In this document: one piece after another, positions 20,136 to 31,700 of the stretch | Numbering within the stretch: the stretch's first letter is position 1 | Layout: each line of letters starts with the position of its first letter | DNA from: Cordylochernes scorpioides | Taxonomy: Eukaryota > Arthropoda > Arachnida > Pseudoscorpiones > Chernetidae | DNA length: 64,000 nt | Assembly (NCBI GenBank): GCA_030710605.1 | Contig: CP092874.1 | Span: 44,728,665-44,792,664 of the forward strand | Direction of reading: 5' to 3' | Made by a program: the position numbers and the translations under genes | Notes under the pieces: model-generated | Databases searched by the model: none | The model's input: the letters and a program-made list of their open reading frames with translations, nothing else | Told to the model about the DNA's origin: nothing

Positions 20136-23100
20136 TTTAGTATATGTTTCTTCCCATATACTTTAGAAATATATACCTAATGAAAAGCCATACTATTTTT
20201 AAGTATTGGTGAAGTAGTCCACGCATCCTGAGATTAACAGTCTATTATAAATCGTGAATTTTAATTTAGGCTTTCCGTTTCACTGGCATTTTATCAGGCA
20301 ATGAAAGTTATGTTGAGGCGGTGTATACCGCATCTCTCGCCGCTGTCTTTTACGATTCACATTGTTTGTGGCAAAACCTTAATATTATCATTGATTTCTG
20401 ATATCAAAGTAAAACGTCTATGGGGCTATTTTCTATCAATGCTATTGTGTTTTCTGAATAATAGAAAATCAATTATAAGCCTTTGATATTTGCTGTTTAT
20501 GTTATTGTAATGTATTCTAGGTTCTCCTAATGCGAAAGTGTGACCTGTTCCTTTGCAGTATTGGAAAATTAGAGACCTATTGTCTTGATTAATAACGTTG
20601 CGTCTATTGCAACCGACCTTTTTTTTTTTTTTTCATGATGCCGCCAACTGCATATGATCTTAAATATCCTGTATACACTCTGACAAGGGAAGGTTATCCT
20701 GAATTGACAAATGTACAATTTTTGTCTATAGTAGAGATTTCCAAGATTCTATTTCTGAAACATTTTTTTTTTTGGATGAAGACAAATAAAACCATCTTGA
20801 TAGTATTGAATTTTACAGTAAATATTTGCCAGCAGAAGGCATGATGAGATTACATGAAATTTAAACCAGTTATATGTTTAGTATGTTCCTTCAGTTGTAA
20901 TTTGACACCGTCTTGAAATAAAGAAATTGGACGGTGCGCTATATCTTGATGCTGGATATTTCTGTGTCAGAAAGGTGTAGTTATTCTGTTTAATGAGAAT
21001 TCCAATAATTATCGAAATTTAGCAGATTATCATTGGGGATTTGAACAACTGTCTTGAAAATTTTTGAACAGCCCGAGTAGATAGAAGAGTCCTAGAGTTA
21101 GAGTGGAGAATTAGTAGTACAGACTGACCACTCGACGCAGATAACTCTAGGGAACAATTACTGTGATAATCCGCCGTAGACAAGAAGAACATTGATTCTC
21201 AGGATACTCGATAGGCAGAATTTTGAGAATTGATAAAGTCATGGTTAAAGTTTACACAGGCATGTGGGAGTAAAGACAGTGATTTAAAGAGGCAGCCTTG
21301 TGTCTTAAATACTTTCAGTGGAAGCAGATGCCACTGCAAATATTCAGGTCTAATAATTTCCAAATTTGAAGTCATGCATGACGGGTTAGCACGGGATTGA
21401 CGCCTGGACGGGTTTCCACTGGGATTAATCGAGCTTGCGAAAGAACTAGAAGAAGTGTGACATGTCACGCCACTGTACTAAGATAATAATTGAGAAGATT
21501 TATGTTGAGCCAACTGAAATTAGTAAAGAATTAAGAGATTAAGGTCTTATTCTTTGAGTTTTACACTAATTTCAATTACGCGATATGGACGGCGTTATAA
21601 GTTGGGTGGAAATGGTTCGGCCGCAATGGGATGGTCTCCTGGAGATGGTACGATCAAATAATACTTATTGAATGCCGGGCGGGATCGCATAAAGCATTAA
21701 ACGATATCAAGAAATGCTTAAAGAAACACCCTAGAAGATTGGGGATTGACAAAATGACGACATGGAAAATGCTCAACATTGTACATTGGCAGCAAAATGA
21801 TATCTTGCTATTGTATGGACGACCACTCCTTCCTGAAATGTGCAGCGGATGTTAGTCCCAGAATTAGGTCCTTTGAGGCGACACTTTCCTTTGCAGATGA
21901 CATAAAGACGCATGACAAAACAGCACACGAGCATTTAAACTAGCTTCAATTCCTGCCATTAATTAATTTAGTTGACCAATAGCTATAGAACCGCTGGAGA
22001 CCTCCATACCCTGTGTGAATATTTTAGTGAGAAATGAGCGATTCAATTCCATGAGCCATGAGGTATCCTGTAAGATCAGAGATGTACCCCATTCAAATTT
22101 TTTTATAGTAGCCAGTGCGAGATATTTCCAGAATGTTTTTTTTTTAACTGTCATATAATTCGGAAACTAGAAAACTACACTATTTTGATACAGTTTACAT
22201 CTAGCATCCATGTGAACTCAATATGACTATTGAACGTAGATTGAAGATTAATGAGCGAGCCAACCTAGAGAGAACGAGTTTAATAGGCTTACAATCAATA
22301 GTTGAAGCAAACTATTCGCACAAATTTGTTATGTTCTCTCTCTAAATGATCTATGACATTATAGGTTTTCTTAACAAGGTAACTACCCCGCCGAGTGTAT
22401 ATGGAGTTATAAAGCTTAAAGGTCATAGGCTGTTGGAATAATATTACACTAGTAATAATTAATAGTTCAAAATTAAGAGTGATAATAGATCGGGATCCAG
22501 ATCCCGATGACGGGTTTCGAGGAAACACCAGAGGGATGAAAAGGCAGTGAAATGTGTAGAAAATGATGGAAGAGAGATGAGAGAGAGGTAATGAAAGAGG
22601 TGTTGAAAGTGATAAAAAGAGTGAGAAAGCGTTGAATGTTGATGAGAAAGAGATAGAGAGATGCAGAAAAATGTTGAAAGAGAAAGAATTGGAAAGGGTT
22701 GGATAAAGAGTTTTAAATAGGTCTTAGTGTTATGGTGAACTTTAAACAGTTTGCAGTTTTTTTTTTTTAAACATGTGTTCTAGTGCTAAGTGTTGAAAGG
22801 AGCTTTAACACCATGTTTCAGGGTTTGTGTGTTATTTGTCTCAACCTTGTCTTTGTGCAGAATACCGTCTCACAACCTTACTGTAGTGTTTGTTGCCATC
22901 TTTAAAGATCTTCACAATTTGTTTTAATATTAGTGTGTCATTTAGAGAAAATTGTCACAACCTTATCCTTGTATAGAGCACCGTTTTTACACCGTCCTAT
23001 TTAATAAGTTATATGAGAGATTTTAGATATAGTATAAGAGTTACTATTTACATGAGCCAAATCGACCCAACAGTTAGAGCAAGAGGGAGGAACTCAGATA

Positions 23101-26100
23101 TTTCCTCCTTTCACGTGACGCGACTGTTCACCCCGACCGGTCGTGCCAGAAAAGAGGGAATACCAGGAAACTCTGTCCTCCTGACATCGCTCCTGTCAGG
23201 ATATGATTTAGGAAAATTTTAGTTTCTTTTTATTGTTATGTTACAATTTTATCCAACAATAGAACCAGAGCGGACTCAGAAGTAATGAGACGAGGGGAAA
23301 TTGACAGAGTTAGTGTGAACAGTTTAACTTTACGCAGGTCTACAAGGGTGAAAAGGCCCACACAGTGTAAATTCTGCTTAGACTGTCGCCACTAACTAGG
23401 ATTTTGGAGTGTGTACGGAGAATCAGCTCGATAGAATGAGAAGTTTAGAGATTTCAACCTTTTTTTTTTTTTAAACCTTTTTTTTTTTAAAGTAGAACTT
23501 CATTAGGATTCCTTTTTTTTTTTAATACAAACTATTTCTTGTTAAAACCCGAGTTTCAAAGACCAATGAGAATAATGTATACCATTGTGAATTAACTATT
23601 TAGTGTAAATCTGAAATTTTAGTTATTATCAGGAGTAATAGGTGAAGGAAGGTGTAGGAAATCACAACTTAGAGGGGGGCTATGTCTAAAACAACAAACC
23701 TAATAGGCATCCTATGGCTTGTGTTGGGTAATTCAGAAACCCTATAATCCCTGGCCTTCAGGTAGTAGCTTTGAAATAGGTTTCTAATGAGGACATGAAA
23801 GGTCAATCTTTCAGAGTAAAGTTGTGAAGTGTAGGGACCCTAAGCCAGGGGTAGAAGTTAAGTAGGCCCAGATCGTAGTCGATCCTCGGAAAGCACTTGA
23901 GAATGTTAGTGTTGGGTAGTGAATCGTAAACCCTATAAATCCATCTTTCAATAGAGTGTTGAGGTCGGACTACTGCAAAGGGGACAGACGCAAGGTGAAG
24001 TAGGAAGAAAGTGACTTCACCCACGGTGGCTAGGGGAGTGACTCAATCCCGCTTTTATGAGGTGTCACGTTTAATGGTCCTTTATTCGCCATTATAATTT
24101 GTGTATGTCTTTATAGAATTGTCGTGAAAAATCGCTTAGTGTCAAGGCAAGGGCAGTTTTTGAAGTTACACTGATTTTTTTTTTTAGGTAGGTTAGCTTC
24201 CAGATTATTTAGAATTGTTAACAATTATTGTTAACAATCATTTATCGAGTATAAAGTATTAGTATATATAGAGCTTGTACAGAGGCATTTCTTTTGAGTA
24301 ACATAGGGCTTTAGTTCCCAATTTGTTTTAGTTTTATTATTTTATTTGATTTCACATTGTGTCCTGAAATATGTTATTATTTGTTAGGATCTATTGATAT
24401 TGATAAACGAGTATTTTGGCCTTTGTAGCAGCTTTTAACTTTAGTATGAGTGCATTCCGCGAATGATAGGGGGGAGGGTGTATGAAAGAATTGGAATAAT
24501 GAATGTGTAGAAGGTTAAAAACTATTATACTGTGAGCCCAAAATACATTAGATTAGGATTAAGGACTTTAATAGGATCGATTTTATTTTATTTTATTTTT
24601 TATTTCGAATTTTGTTAGGACCGAGAAGCCTCAAACAGGACAACTACAACTCTATCTAGTTAGAAAATATTCGCTCCCTTTTGTTAGGTCCCTCGTTAGG
24701 GGGTATAATTTTCCTTTGATTTTCTTTTATCTTAGCTTAGCTTGAATTCTAAGGATTGTGGATAAATGATCCCTATCCCGACCCTCAGACTTGGAGATAG
24801 TGGAAGGCAAGGATCAAGCCGAATTTCCCACTCAACTCCTCCTCGCAAGAGGAAACGAAGAGGTATAGATTGAATTTTATGCAGGATGGGGGATTTGTTT
24901 TAGCCATGCCGTATAGCCTGGGGTATAACGGCGCGACCTTGGGTGACCGATCTGACACCGTAATTTCGACGCTTTTAGCGTGGCTGGAGCGAGGGTGTTG
25001 CAGACGGGAGGTCCTGTAAGATTGGCATGTAGGCAGAGATTGCCCAGTTATTCTAGACGAAGTGTTCCCGTCTATTGAATTTTTTTTTGGTACCAGTTTG
25101 ATCCCCCATAGCTAGCGGAAGTTTCTTCTAATAAAGGATTCGCCCTGCCATACGTTTTGTTGGAATGAATTCGAGCATAAGACCGATTCGAGAGACAGAA
25201 TAAGTAATTATTAGGACCTTCAACGAGTTTAGACTCGTTCCATGTTAGGATAAGATTTTAAGGTATTAGTTAACTATAAGGACCGCGAACGAGACACCAG
25301 AACGAGCCAATGAGTCAAAGTTTTAGAAGTGTTGTATTGAGGACAGTAGGATTAAGAGCAGTTATACAAGGAGTAGAATTCTGAAGGAATTAGTAAAAGA
25401 ACCAAAATTTCAGATTGATAAAAAAATTCAAACCTATAAGATGTAGATTTATAGGATTCAGGTCAATGAATAGAGAGTATATTAGTAGACGAAAGTAATA
25501 TGGATTTCTTGGAAGGGGGAGGTAGCTGAACTGTACACACCCCAGAGACAAGGTAAACGGAGTCACAAACAAAATAGTAGAAATTGATTAGTCGCTCTGC
25601 CAAAACAGAAAAATTCTCTTCATACGGTTGTCACCCTAGATTTAAATGGACTGTGTAGTTTAATAGAGGTCTGGGCTATGCTCCATTTGACCAAGATTCT
25701 AAATGACGTTCCCATTTGGGTTGAGAGAGTATTATAATTAGAGGAATCTAACACATAAGAGAAAACACACCCTCCAGTAGGATCGGGATAGACGAATATT
25801 ACCCAGTGACCAACTCGTGATTCCAGACTGGATAAGATTGAAACTTAACTGAGATACTAAACCTTGAACCTTCAGCGCACAAATATATATTATGTTTACA
25901 TTTTCTTTTTCAATATGTTATTATTTTATATCATATATATTATATTATAGTCATATACTATTCATTTCAACAATTTTATTTTGACATTCATGATATTAAT
26001 ATTTATATTAAATATTTAATTATATATATTTTGTCACCATATATAATCTTGTAGTAGTTTTCTTTTGTCATCTATCATGGGATGATTTTTATCACTTATA

Positions 26101-26957
26101 TCTTAACATATTTAATCACTATCTACATGATATTTTTTTTTTTTTTACTTCAATATATATGTTATACTCATCATATAACATGGAAGGATTCATTTTATCA
26201 TTACATATTCCGTGCCTTATTTAATGATTACTTACATAATTTGTTTTCTGTAATTTTTATTTAGCAAAAGTCATCATGTCATAGGCTAATCATTATATAC
26301 CAAGATATTTCTTTCAGCTAACTATAATTATCCTTTCCTTTGATTGTATATATATATAACTATACCACACGAATGTCTTGATTGGTACAAAAATAAAGAT
26401 GCTGGCATGTTTTAGGAGTTGGACTAGTCAGTTATTTCTAAACGACTTCTTGGCGCCCAATTTTTCATATATAATATGTAATAGGGAAATGTCCTAACTG
26501 TATTGTTAGCAGAAAGAAGGTAGCAATGAATCCAGTACCCCAAGAGGCAAGGATGGGGTTGAGAGGACTTACCACTAGGAAGGCCTACTCCTCAAGACCA
26601 AAGAAGAAAGTGGAAGGGTGGTATATATACCCATGAATGGTAAGACAGATGACCTTGCTTACTTCCATACATATGATATGACTGTCCCTAATAACCTATT
26701 TTGATAACAGTGTTCTGACAGAATAATAGCACATAAAAAAACCCTTTGCCAGGATGCACAATGCCCACTAATGTTCGGAATAATAAACATCTAGAATAGC
26801 ATACCATCATTTTGATTAGCCTTATCTTCCCTATAGGTTTCGGTACACCTGACTTCACCTAGTAATGGAAAATGCATTTTGCTAGAAATGGGCCTGCTTT
26901 CATAGTAACTGATGAAAGGCAGATGAATAATGAATAGCACAAACGCATTTGTCCATT
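20136..26957 (+). other. Internal region of the non-coding LTR element, no gene recognised
   Basis: Contains no frame similar to gag, protease, RT or integrase. Visible structure includes a purine-rich stretch at 22535-22690 (GAGAGA/GAAAGA motifs) and related TCACAACCTT blocks at about 22840-22990. A palindrome ATCGGGATCCAGATCCCGAT lies near 22487, several T-runs of 10-15 lie at 23459-24190, and a very AT-rich block with short ATAT repeats is at 25870-26370. The transcript may serve as packaging RNA only. Confidence 0.7.
24766..24873 (+). CDS. Short ORF, 35 residues, basic NLS-like end (uncertain)
   Basis: ATG at 24766 and TGA at 24871. The product is serine/arginine rich and ends PPRKRKRRGID, which looks like a nuclear localisation signal. 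It lies in otherwise non-coding DNA. It could be a chance frame or the relic of a capsid or integrase tail. No homology can be claimed. Confidence 0.2.
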   Translation: MIPIPTLRLGDSGRQGSSRISHSTPPRKRKRRGID

Positions 26958-26975
26958 ACTTGGCAGGGGGAGGAT
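26958..26975 (+). promoter_or_regulatory. Polypurine tract before the 3' LTR
   Basis: GGCAGGGGGAGGAT directly before TGTTGGGG, the normal plus-strand primer position. Confidence 0.7.
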
Positions 26976-28680
26976 TGTTGGGGCACGTTTTTGTAACCAT
27001 ACCCCAACAGAAGGCGTATGTATAATCAAATCAAATGGATACATGGCTTCCCTCCCACATAGACTTACAGACCATTTTTTTGCCCAGAAACTTAGACACT
27101 TGGTGACACCAGACTTCCATGCCGAAAGCTGATGCCTGGTAAAGAAGAAGACATCCAGAGACATCCGAGCTGGAAACTGTTGTTTCATATGTACATATAT
27201 TCCCCTCACCAAAAATTTAGGTAAAGGTGACCAAAAAAAAAAAAAAAAAAAAAAAAGGAGAAAAATGGAGAAGGAAGATCTCTAAAGACTGAAACTTATA
27301 AAATATCCTTCCAGAGAAAGGAAAGCATCACATTACAGTCCAGGTAAAAAGGGCCTGGGTCAATTTTAGCCAAGACGGGGGGGGGCGATATATATACCAT
27401 CCCGAGAAAAAGGGAGGATTGTATTTCAACCCATGTGGAAGGACAGAGGGAGGGAGTCTGAAATCTTACACTACCGCAGGGGTTGTTTCTCTCTTTAGAT
27501 TTTTTTTTGTTTTGGTAATACTATATGTTCTATTTTGAAGGGGAGAGGCCTGGGGCGTCTATGAAATTGATACTGGAGCCGTTGGCCATTTTGATTGGTG
27601 TTTCTTTCGGCGAATGAAAATGGAGAATGAGATGATATAAAAAAGAAGGTTCTTTGCCAAAAGGATTTTTGGATCGGAGTCGCTCAGTGAGAAGGACGAT
27701 TTTTAGACGGGCCTGAGACGTAGAGGAGACCAGACCTTGCCGCCGCTTTCGAGAGAAGGTAAGCCCCTTGCCATTATGGCTTAGCCCCCCTCTTTTTTTT
27801 TATTTTTCGAACAGAAGCTAATCTATTTAGATTCTGAATGGGCCCTAAAGGGCTTTAAGTGACTTAAAAGGAGTGTTAGGGTTCGTATATTTTGTCCCGC
27901 TAGAATAGATGGAGATCTAGGTTTCCCCCCCTTTTTTTGTGTAGTAGCCAACCTAGATTTCGCATGGGCCTTAAAGGGCAATAAAGTAACTTCAGGTCAC
28001 CTCTATCTAAATTTTACTATGTAAATAGCATATCTCGTCAGTATAGACATGTTCCCAAATTTTAAGATATTTAAATAAATATCTAGAGAAATTTTCTTGT
28101 GTTCTCTGTTACCTATTTCATACATAATTTGCTTTATGGTGATATTCCAACTGTTTAAATGAAATGTTGTATGTTTATTACCTATTTGAAGGGAATGTTA
28201 CTAATAATCAAGTCTCCCATAAATTACCGGCCACATACATTGCCGCGAGTGTCTGTGTTTCAGTGTTTTATAGATTGCCCAATTTAATAACGATTTCATG
28301 GGTTGTCTGATAATATTGTATAATAGTGTCGCGGCTGTTTCCATCTTTAGACCATTGTTCTGACAATATTATATGCTCGATCCTTGCTTTAGCTCAACTC
28401 TTAATCAATTACAGAGTTTTTCCCCCCTTTTCTTTTTTATTTATTTTATTTATCCTGTTTGCATAAATTGCATTACATGTGATGATGTAAAGACATATGC
28501 CGATAGTGCATCACTGACAGCTGTGCTGCTATTATACAACATTAAGGTCTTGCTGTGGGTTATATACATGGGGTTGTTGGCCTAAATTGCTATATATATA
28601 TATACCTAAGTAAGGAAACTTTTAATAAGATACATCGTGTATCCTCCCTTTTCAACTATCCAAACCAGGGGAACACATCA
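26976..28680 (+). repeat. 3' LTR of the non-coding LTR element
   Basis: Near-identical to 18405-20111; the differences seen are in poly-A and poly-G lengths. Confidence 0.93.
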
Positions 28681-28773
28681 ATTTCACAAGTACAGAGTGA
28701 TATATTTTTATAATCTGTTGAATATTTTCATTGAATAATATTAAATTAAATAATAAAATATTTCTTCGCCACA

Positions 28774-29185
28774 ATATAATATAATATGAATATTCCTTAT
28801 GAGAATCAAACAGTATACCTTATCTAAAAAAACGTAGTAGCAATTAAATTAGAAAAATATTTCTAAACAATAAGTTTAAATAAATATATATAATCTTACC
28901 TTTTGAAAAAAGCAGCGTGTAAACTAACAAAATAAGTGTAAAGTTATTAACCAATCAAACTCGTCGCGACCAGTGCGGCGCCAAGCGGCAAAAGGCGGGA
29001 ACTAATCCATTTCAGTTAAATATTTTTTAAAAAAGTACATTAACCTTTGTAGTTTTTTGAATAGCCTATATGTCAAACGAAATCTTCAGATACCTACATG
29101 CGAAATTCCATAATGATTGAGTTAGTAGATTTTGCGTGATGCGATAACAAACATCGATTTCGCATTTCATTTTTATAGATATAAG
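28774..29185. repeat. Repeat A, second copy
   Basis: Starts ATATAATATAATATGAATATT and runs through GTATACCTTATCTAAAAA, CGTCGCGACCAGTGCGGC and GATGCGATAACAAACATCG to TTTTATAGATA. Read on the minus strand its end is TCTATAAAAATGAAATGCG, which resembles the 5' ends of the Helitrons below, so it may be a minus-oriented non-autonomous Helitron. A third copy is at 46420-47097. Confidence 0.65.
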
Positions 29186-29232
29186 GAAGGAAGGAAGGAT
29201 AAGGAAGGACAAGGATAAGGAAGGAAAGGATA
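29186..29232. repeat. (GGAA)n purine microsatellite
   Basis: Runs of AAGG and AAGGATAAGG units. Confidence 0.85.
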
Positions 29233-30324
29233 TTATTTGAGAAAGATGTTCTAAAATACTCTTATACCTTTCAAATATATAATTAACTAGCGGATGTATC
29301 GGCTTCGCCGGATTTTACCCCCGAGTAAAGGTTTGTCTAACGAACATTTGTTAAAACAATTTTCTATAAACTTATAAAAAAAAATAATAGATATATTTTG
29401 ATAATTTGAAACTCGTAAATTTGAATCTCTCGATAAAGTGAACATTTTCCCCGGTCCCTTGAAAAATACTCGATAAGTTGAATAAAATCAATATTAATTG
29501 GTTCCCTCAGTAATTGGAAGTTAAAGGAATAGTATCTTGCCTTGAAATTGTATCATTATTCTTGTCTCAAATAAATTGCCGTGTCATCCTGAATTTTGTC
29601 TTTCCTAATTTTCTACATTACAAAATCGTTTTATCTAGTGAACATTTTTTCCTGGTCCCTTGAAAAATACTCGATAACTAACTTTGACTTGTGCGCAATT
29701 AATAGGTAGAAAATCTTACTTTTGATAAATAATCTTTAAGATAATAAACTTAGTGATAATAAAACTTATAGATAAAAAAACTTGTTAACATCGTCGCAAT
29801 GGTGGCGCTGCTTTCGAGTTAAATCTACAAATCTGCAAATAACTTTAAGGATATTCTAGATATTCAAGAAATTATTTTTCAAAAACCTTCCCAGTACTAT
29901 AATAAATAACTTCCCAAAGTTTCATGGCGTTCCAATGAGTGGTTTGGTCAGGCATAAAGGACAGACACACACACACACACATACATTTATTTATATATAT
30001 ATATATAGATAATGTTTTGCCTGGGGGATTTGGCTTAATTTTTAAATAATACATAGGTTTATTTATAAACATGTATGCTAATGATAAGAAGAACCTATTA
30101 TCAAATGATTTCTTTTGATATTCAGCATTACTGTAAAGAAATAGGTCAATTTAGGAAATTAAAACAAAGTGACCATTATTAAGTGGCTGCCTTTTCCTGT
30201 TTGTATGGCTGTTTTTTAATTATATGGTCTAAAAATTTAGAAAAGTTATAAAAATGGCCAAACTGTGGCTATAGTGAACCAAAAGCTCTGTCCCATTGGG
30301 GTTCATTATAGAGGGGTTTTACTG
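29233..30324 (-). mobile_element. Pogo-type non-autonomous element, copy 1, interrupted by a Helitron
   Basis: The right end GGGGTTTTACTG followed by TA is the terminal inverted repeat seen at 49549 and 50446. The body (GAACCAAAAGCTCTGTCCC, GGCTGCCTTTTCC, GATATTCAGCATTACTGTAA) matches 49240-49549 and, inverted, 50446-50830. The left part is truncated near 29233. Helitron 29286-30009 sits inside. Confidence 0.8.
29286..30009 (-). mobile_element. Non-autonomous Helitron 1
   Basis: Minus-strand 5' end TCTATATATA with a (GT)n stretch and 3' end GGCGAAGCC ... CCGCTAGT with a short GC hairpin, inserted between A and T. This is the standard Helitron anatomy (TC start, hairpin, CTAG end). No Rep/helicase gene. 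A related copy lies at 42305-43205. Confidence 0.8.
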
Positions 30325-30347
30325 TATTTATATAAATATGTATAATA

Positions 30348-30690
30348 TCTATATATATAAAAATGAATGTTTGTATGTTTGTTTGTTTGTATGTCTGGTA
30401 TACAAATTCGCAGTAGTTCACTAATTCAAACCAAAATTTCCATACATAGGTAAAAAAAATACGGGAAGACGATAGGCTATTTTAAAAAATATATAAATCA
30501 ATTATTAAAACTATATATTCAAATTATTCTACTTAGCTCATGAACAGCTTCCTCTATCAAAGATTAGATTAAATTATGCTGATGAAAACAAATAGATAAT
30601 GCTAATAACAAACAATTATAAAAAAAAATCTTATCTAAATATATATCACTTGGGTAGGGTCAATCCCGGGGCGAAGGTCACCCGTCTAGT
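30348..30690 (+). mobile_element. Non-autonomous Helitron 2
   Basis: Starts TCTATATATATAAAAATGAA, contains (TTTG)n, and ends CACCCGTCTAGT. 343 bp with no coding capacity. Confidence 0.75.
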
Positions 30691-30896
30691 ATATATATAT
30701 AAATTCATAATATTTATCTCTAATATAAACATGCTATATTAGAACGTCATTGGTATTTGAAAATATAACTATTGTCATTATAGATATGAACAACAAAATT
30801 ATTAATTGATGTTGACATGTAATAAGTCAGAATAAATAATTTTGACCTCTAAGGTAACTCTTATACACCTGATAGGCATAATTTGGATTATCAACA

Positions 30897-31090
30897 TATA
30901 TAGTCACGACCGTCATGGGTGGCCGGTTCTGTCACTGATGCGCGCGCATCATCATTATGATCATTATCATTATCTAATGATAATAATAATAATAATAATT
31001 ATTATTATTATATTATTATTATTATCCATCCATTATATATATAGTCACGACCGTCATGGGCTGGCCGGTTCTGTCACGGATGCGCGCACA
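30897..31090. repeat. Duplicated GC-rich block around an (ATT)n/(AAT)n hairpin
   Basis: ATATAGTCACGACCGTCATGG through GTTCTGTCAC and GATGCGCGC occurs at about 30898-30946 and 31038-31086. Between the two lies a palindromic AATAAT/ATTATT microsatellite (30975-31024). Origin unknown. Confidence 0.7.
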
Positions 31091-31215
31091 CAGGGAGGTC
31101 ACGTGCTCGCCGGCAGCCAACGGGCGCGCGCCGCCGGCATTACATCATAGATTATAAACACAAGGTAATAAGGCTAAATAAAAAAATAGTGTGTGATAAG
31201 GCACAATTTGGATTA

Positions 31216-31557
31216 TCTACTTATATAATTGCCTTATTCTCTCTGTGTGAAGTTCACGGATAGATTTTGGTCAGAATGGATAAAATAAAAAAAGTGTCAA
31301 GGGATGGGAATCGAACCCACGACCTTCCGCTTACCGGGCAGATGCCATGACCACTAGGCTACCCTGGACATATTTTTTCCGTTCGCATTTTTATTTTTAT
31401 ATTTTCAAGACACACACAGTTTGGGGCGGGACGTTTCACAAGAGAGACATCCACGGCGCCAATTTATAATTGTAACGAATAGTATTTTAATTAAAACATT
31501 TTTAAAATATATACGCACTCGGGTAAAACCCGGGCGTTGCCCGGGCCATTCGTCTAG
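31216..31557 (+). mobile_element. Helitron 3 (non-autonomous) carrying a tRNA-like segment
   Basis: TCTACTTATATAA start, 3' hairpin CCCGGGCGTTGCCCGGG (31529-31545) and CTAG end at 31554-31557, inserted in an A/T site of a family F arm. The flanks rejoin to a near-normal arm. About 340 bp, no protein. Confidence 0.7.
31295..31369 (-). other. tRNA-like sequence, SINE-type pol III head
   Basis: Folds as a cloverleaf with a 7-bp acceptor stem (one mismatch). The A box TAGCCTAGTGG and B box GGTTCGATTCC are both strong. The anticodon loop CCGGTAA would read GGT (Thr). Residue 33 is C instead of the universal T, and GGT is not a normal eukaryotic anticodon. A tRNA-derived repeat is therefore more likely than a working gene. 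Confidence 0.6.
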
Positions 31558-31700
31558 TTGATTATAAACACAAGGTAATAAGACCAAATCCATAATAAAT
31601 AAATGGTGTGTGACATTTCGGTAACAGCGTTGTTACCAAAACGTCACACACTATTTATTTATTTGGATTAGGTCTTATTACATTGTCTTATACACCTGAT

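Larger units (their letters stand above)
18405..28680 (+). mobile_element. Large non-coding LTR retrotransposon (LARD-like), recent
   Basis: Two LTRs of about 1.7 kb (18405-20111 and 26976-28680) bound 6.86 kb of internal sequence. TG...CA ends and TSD ATTT (18401-18404, 28681-28684) are exact, and the empty site is preserved at 16842-16845. A tRNA-Lys-like primer site follows the 5' LTR and a purine tract precedes the 3' LTR. The differences I noticed between LTRs are in homopolymer runs, so insertion was recent. No internal frame exceeds about 90 residues and none resembles gag or pol, so it must have been copied with proteins from another element. Confidence 0.93.
11954..28773 (-). mobile_element. 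Gag-only LTR element B, host of two later insertions
   Basis: Its LTRs (minus orientation TGTGGCGAAG ... ATATTTCA) are 11954-11974 plus 16729-16935, split by Copia 2, and 18266-18404 plus 28685-28773, split by the non-coding LTR element. Only about 1.3 kb of internal sequence (16936-18265) lies between them and it codes for a degraded gag with no pol. A purine-rich AGGAGGAGGCTA precedes the minus-strand 3' LTR. I see no target duplication around the outer ends. Because both insertions are bounded by exact duplications, the two LTRs give each other's empty site. Confidence 0.8.
31136..31700. mobile_element. Foldback family F, copy interrupted by Helitron 3
   Basis: Arms with CACAATTTGGATTA, GATTATAAACACAAGGTAAT and GTGTGACATTTCGGTAACAGC face ACCAAAACGTCACACAC. 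A Helitron-like element splits the left arm at 31216. Confidence 0.75.

Noticed and set aside
31295-31369. Functional tRNA-Thr gene
   Set aside because: GGT anticodon is not used in eukaryotes, position 33 is C, and the segment lies inside a Helitron.
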